Part shown: positions 59,341-64,000 of the stretch, piece after piece | Numbering within the stretch: the stretch's first letter is position 1 | How the letters are laid out: every line of letters begins with the position of its first letter | DNA from: Alisma plantago-aquatica | Taxonomy: Eukaryota > Streptophyta > Magnoliopsida > Alismatales > Alismataceae | Length of the DNA: 64,000 nt | Assembly: GCA_963693085.1 (NCBI GenBank) | Contig: OY856411.1 | Location: 72,088,001-72,152,000 of the forward strand | Direction of reading: 5' to 3' | Translations under genes and position numbers: made by a program | Notes under the pieces: model-generated | Database searches by the model: none | What the model was told of the DNA's origin: nothing | The model's input: the letters and a program-made list of their open reading frames with translations, nothing else

Positions 59341-60395
59341 TAATCATGTATTGGATCCATGCATTTGTTATGCATTATTGATTAGTACCATTAAGGGTAT
59401 TTCTCACCTAATCATTAAATTTAATCTGACCCTTATTGTGTTCCTTTATTTCTAATTAAGGATTGCTCATATGAGGTTCCAATGTTGGGTCTCCGATATC
59501 AGTTCCAACTAATTCTTAGTTGTTCTAATCATTCTCTTATATCTCAACATCTTAGTGTATGTACATTCTTACTATGATGTGACTCTAAATTATCCAGAGT
59601 CTACTCTTATTATACTGTTAATAGGAGTCATTAGATCTCAGTAAAGCATCCTGCCAGCCGGACCAGGCCGAACCTGTAGTCCTGAAGCCAAGAGCTACTC
59701 AGGATTAACCAACTCCTATTAATCTCAAACATGTGGAAAGAATATCCACTTAGGGCAAACTCATTTAAACATAACTTCTGGTATACTTAATACAAAGAAT
59801 ATAAACAATAAATAAATCACTTCATGACACACAACAATATAAAAGAATCATATTTATTCTATAAACAGAAAATCTAAATCCATACATATAAGAGCATTTC
59901 TAATGATTTCCAATCAAATAAGCAATATAAAGCAAGAGTTGCATCGCATCCTATGTTTAATCTCTTACTCCTGCATAAATTTCCAGTTTCTTAACCCTAA
60001 GATTTCTAGGGTTTCTCTCTAGCCTATCCTTCCTCTGCATACCTGGCCAGGGCATCCAGAGAAGAATAGACATAGTAGCTTGATATTGGTCAATCTAAGT
60101 ATTCAGACACCTGGCCAGGGTATCTAAACTCTCAGACCTCCCAGAGCTAAAGACATATCACTTCTTATTTTTCTCACTTATAAATCTATCTTTCGACCCT
60201 AATGATCCCTGACGATTCAACATAAACTCTTTACTTGGTTCTCGTGACCACATCCTCTTCCTGCCATCTGCAATAGTATAACAGAACACTTCCTGTTAGA
60301 AAATTGCAGTTAGAAGGAAGACACTTAAGTCCTTATCCTATTGGTCTCTTGCCGTCCCCTGACCTTGACTTAGAGTAACCATGTACTCAACCTAT

Positions 60396-60411
60396 GCTCT
60401 GATACCAAAGT
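60396..60411 (-). other. Primer binding site (initiator tRNA-Met), Tekay-like element
   Basis: GCTCTGATACCA is the complement of TGGTATCAGAGC and lies four bases from the LTR edge. Confidence 0.92.
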
Positions 60412-63036
60412 TGTCACACCCCGATCTCGCACTAACCACTAATCACGAGATTAGGGCGCGACGGAGGGATTATCACATAAACAAATCACTGAGAACTTTT
60501 TCTTTTTAAAACCTCGTAATGATATCTGGATTATTGCTGTAAACTAAATCATAATAAACTATTGCAGAAGCATTTCAATTAAACTGGCTAGAGAACATAA
60601 ACAGAGTTTACAACATGTAACATTGTTTAACAGAAAGTAAACATAACAGTTAATTTACATCCTTTACACATTCGCCATACATACTCTCTCTCACCCACAC
60701 CATGTCCCAAGGACCGAGGGGAAAGGACTAAGAGGCCACTATCTAACTAACTACATATACCTTCTACTGAATAGGGTGGTAAGATCCTTCAGATTCCTGG
60801 AACTGTCGCTGACCTAAAAATGTTTGAGTAGAGGAGTGAGCCTACTCGCTCAGTGAATAGCATTTCATTTAGCTATCACTAAACAACTCGTCAGATATAT
60901 AAAATTTAAATAAAGCATAAGTGCAATACTAAGCAGGGCAGTTCTAATGACATAGCAGATTTTTAGATAATAATCACATTTCTATTTAACAACAGATATT
61001 TTAAACAAATAAACAGTTATAGAGAATTGGCACAAAAGTTCAAATCTCTTGACATATTAAATTTACTGTGATCCTATATGATTACATTTTAGTTATGCCC
61101 CAAACATATGCAGCGCACTCTGCATATGAAGATCGGAAGCGAACTACGATCCCACCGTACAAGACTTAGCGACACACCCGGGAAATGCTAAGTCTGACTT
61201 CTCGTCCTGGTCTGCACAGGACTCTCAGGCTCACAAGGGCCTCACTGCACTAACTCTGAGTGCTCTGGACTCCTCCCGCAACCTGTAGTGCATAGTTGGA
61301 GGGTCTCTAAGTCTCCGATGCCTGGGCGTATCCCCAGGGTTGTTCGAGACATTCTCTCAGATCTCCGATGCCTGGGCGTATCCCCAGGGCTGACCGGGAT
61401 CCTACCTCTCAGACTTCGTGTCACCGAGACATTCGGTATTTGTTGGAAACGAGTCTCCGATGCCTGGGCGTATCCCCAGGGCTGACCGTTTTACCCCAAA
61501 GGTACAGACCGCGCAATGGGGTTCTACGGTGTTGGGGCACCTAAGTCTATTAACTGATTAACATATAAACACTTAAATAGGAATATCACATTTAATACTT
61601 ATTTCACATTCTGAACATCACTTGAAAACACATATACATCATTTGTCATCTTTAAACATGACTCAGTATCAACTTATCCAGTTTCAATGCTAAACATCCA
61701 TTTTATGCTCAACGTATACATTGCAGTTGTAATACAGGAAATTCTATCATTTTCATCAATCATATTACGTATTTCAAGTTCCAATGAACCATATAAATTC
61801 ACTTATTAAATCCACACTGATCAGATGCTAAACTAAATCATATAACGGCATAAGAAAGCAGTTTATGAAATAAAATTCGAGTAACGCCAAATACTGTCCA
61901 AAAGCCAAGTATCAGCGAAAAATGTACAGTTTACCGAAAAATTCCAACGAAAGAGTTAAATGATGATAACTAAATGAACTCCTACTCAAATCAATTTGGA
62001 CTGTCCAAATTCGTCCGGAAACACGTCCACGGGGTTGTCTTCAACCTCAGAATAAGCCCAATTTGAATCTGCATCAATGGAACAGTACGTCTCTTCGTAT
62101 AGGCTGAGATCGAGCTCAGATGGTGCTGATTGAGGACTAGGCTGCGGATTCACGCCGAGATCTTGGATTCGGAGCTCACGGGCAGCTATCTCTGCTGCTA
62201 GGCGCGCCCTAGGAGGCGCCCTTGTTGCTGCTGCAATTGCAGCTTGGCTGCCGGCCGCCCAAGTAGCAGGGTGGGTTGCAGGTTGCTAACGGAATAAAGA
62301 GAGGAGGAAGAATAAGGGTGGACGGAGGCCGAGCGCAACTAAACATAGCTAAGGGCTAAAGGTCGCCCCATGAAACCTCCCCTATAGAAGCCGATTGAGC
62401 TGTGCCTGGCTGCTTCTTCATGTGGCAACTGCTGCTGCTAGATGGGACACTTGCTAGGGCGGGGGAAGGAGGAAAGATGGAGGAAGGAAGGAAAGAGGAA
62501 GAAGAAGAGGAGTAGGGTGCCAAGCTAGATCGGAGCTAGGGCTCCCAGGATCGCCCCAAGATCGCCCTCTGTCGAAACAACCTGCTGCTGTGCGCCGCTC
62601 CTGTCGGTTCCTGAACCGACCGCGTGAAGAAGATAAGGGTGGAAGGAAAAGAAAAGAATAAAAGGCCAAAACTGGAAAAATTGCACTATAGGTCCAAGAA
62701 AAATAAAAATGGCATAACTATTGCCTCGAAGGTCCAATTGAAGTGATTCTTCTTGAAACGTTTCAAGCACGAGGTCCTCTACACCCTCAAAGCATGAAAT
62801 CATGCTAATTAGTTTGTCTCAGCTAATCAAAATGCTAATCACTTCTTAGGCATTATATAACTTACGATTAACATTGCAATTATCATTAATTACCTCAGAT
62901 GATTCAATCTCAACTATTGATTCACATATTAGATTATCTTGATTATCCTTGATGTTTAACAAGATACTCAACACTAATCAAGGTGTTTCACGCTAATTGA
63001 GGTATTTACTGGCTAACCTCAATGTGGGTCATAACA
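60412..63036 (-). mobile_element. 5' LTR of the Tekay-like element
   Basis: Collinear with 53585-56206. It carries the three CCTGGG palindromes at 61321, 61371 and 61463. It ends GGGTCATAACA at 63036. Confidence 0.92.
61315..61482. repeat. Three-copy palindromic repeat in the Tekay LTR (right)
   Basis: Same arrangement as the left LTR: copies at 61321, 61371 and 61463 (steps 50 and 92). All three keep intact CCTGGG / CCCAGG arms. Confidence 0.88.
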
Positions 63037-64000
63037 TATCTGGTGGAAAAGTTTTGTAATATCTTAAACATTGACCCAGTAAAATTCAATAACCCATTGT
63101 ACCCATCATTAACTGAAGTGTTGGCAGTACCAAGTTCAATATAGTCATAGTGAGGTATCTAACATTATTTGAAATTTTCTAGTGGTACCCAAATCCCGTT
63201 GATAAAATGAGGTAATTTGTGTATCATATCTACCATATAATGCAGTGTGTTAAGTAGTACTATACCATTACATTGGGATAGGTTTTAAGGAAACAATCCT
63301 ATTATCTGTACCGAGTACCAAAAATAAGGGACTCGGTTGACCATCCATGTTATTTATTTGCCTAGGGCACATGCTACATACTAAGAAACTAGTTTAACTA
63401 CTATCTTAGGATCCTAGATTTTTTCCTACGAACTTTATGATGAGTCCTCATGTTCTGGACAAGATTTCACTTGGATTGTATGGTCAAAGTGGTTTAAGAG
63501 ATGTAGAAATCAAAGTGATTCAATAGCATGTGATAAACAAAATAACATAGAATTCGTATTTCAAGAAATGTTGGTTGTATAACTTAAATGCTTGGCCGTT
63601 GAATACTTATTGAGTTTTTATTAATTCAAAATGTAACATTTACTTATTATAAATATATATTTACTTGTCAGTACTTGTATGTATTGATTGATATAGATTC
63701 AATTTCTTGAAATGTTTTGTTATTACCAGTTTGATGCTCTTAGTATTGCTATTACTATAATTTAATTATTTTCAAGTTATATATTCTTCTAATAGGAGAC
63801 ATTAAATTCTGGTGTGATATTGTTGTCCACAAAAAGTAGATATTCCCATTCACTGATCCATTAGCGCACTGCACTATCAATCAAATATATAAGTTATAAT
63901 GATTTTAATGGAGATACAAATGCTTTAGAATACTCCTATCATTGAAGGTTGGTATTAAAATTTGTTGGTGTAAAGTTGGATACTCAACCTATATGTACTC
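63037..64000. other. Unassigned AT-rich flank
   Basis: Right flank of the Tekay-like element, continuing the sequence left of 53585. No feature recognised. Confidence 0.5.

Larger units (their letters stand above)
58086..60395. other. Non-coding region replacing gag-RT in the Tekay-like element
   Basis: AT-rich with no gag, protease or RT signature. It holds two tandem repeats (58597-58740 and 59203-59340). TGTCACAGCCCAAACTTGG at 58803 resembles an LTR start of this clade without a PBS beside it. It may be a long leader plus foreign DNA. Confidence 0.5.
53585..63036 (-). mobile_element. Tekay-like chromovirus (Ty3/gypsy), internally deleted
   Basis: Two LTRs of 2622 and 2625 bp flank 4.2 kb. 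On the minus strand the order is 5' LTR (63036-60412), PBS for tRNA-Met, a non-coding stretch, RNase H remnant, integrase, chromodomain, polypurine tract and 3' LTR (56206-53585). Flanks GATCT (53580-53584) and TATCT (63037-63041) match at four of five bases as a target duplication. Over the first 235 bp the LTRs differ at about eight sites (3-4%). Gag, protease and RT are gone. Confidence 0.9.

Overview
The window is plant nuclear DNA made almost entirely of nested retrotransposons. I could not recognise any intact host gene, tRNA, rRNA or bacterial feature. The elements (Sirevirus and Tork-like Ty1/copia, Athila and Tekay-like Ty3/gypsy, an L1-type LINE) place it in an angiosperm with a repeat-rich genome; the species cannot be resolved from this sequence.

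Layout. 1-6194: 3' part of a Sirevirus-like copia element (end of gag, pol with one nonsense codon, several polypurine tracts, 3' LTR). It sits in the internal region of a minus-strand Tork-like copia element (6195-9402: leader, PBS, 2.2 kb LTR), which lies in a minus-strand LINE (9403-14833). The LINE is also split by a solo LTR (10056-12509, TSD ACACT). 14834-18446 is decayed DNA with a short MITE-like element and a 95-bp CT tract. 18447-42395 is a degraded Athila element (here A2; TSD ACATG). Its 5' LTR is broken by a younger Athila element (A1, 18555-28355, TSD CCAAA, two 1620-bp LTRs about 1% different) and by a Tekay-type LTR segment (29465-33293) flanked by a 177-bp duplication. 42401-44996 is unassigned. 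44997-49560 is an old, truncated Athila element (LTR, PBS, gag-protease). 49690-53413 is an old copia element related to the Tork-like one. 53585-63036 is a minus-strand Tekay-like chromovirus with two 2.6 kb LTRs but only RNase H, integrase and chromodomain remnants. 63037-64000 is its flank.

Main observation. Several unrelated LTR families here carry arrays of short, family-specific interrupted palindromes in the LTR, mostly just upstream of a TATA box and spaced at about 2 or 3 helical turns (19/21 bp in A1, about 21 bp in the Tork-like family, 31/32 bp in the Sirevirus). In A1, A2 and the Sirevirus a second array of the same motif lies inside the element, near a TATA-like sequence and ahead of a downstream ORF or its remnant; in the Tork-like element it lies in the leader. 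Clustered LTR palindromes are known from maize Sireviruses. The regular spacing, the recurrence in gypsy families and the internal copies that look like second promoters are the parts worth testing.

A1 is also notable as a young non-autonomous Athila element: gag-protease and an ATHILA-ORF1-like reading frame are kept, but reverse transcriptase, RNase H and integrase are missing. A short hairpin with an AGGCAA loop follows the last gag/pol stop in both A1 and A2 and shows compensatory base changes.
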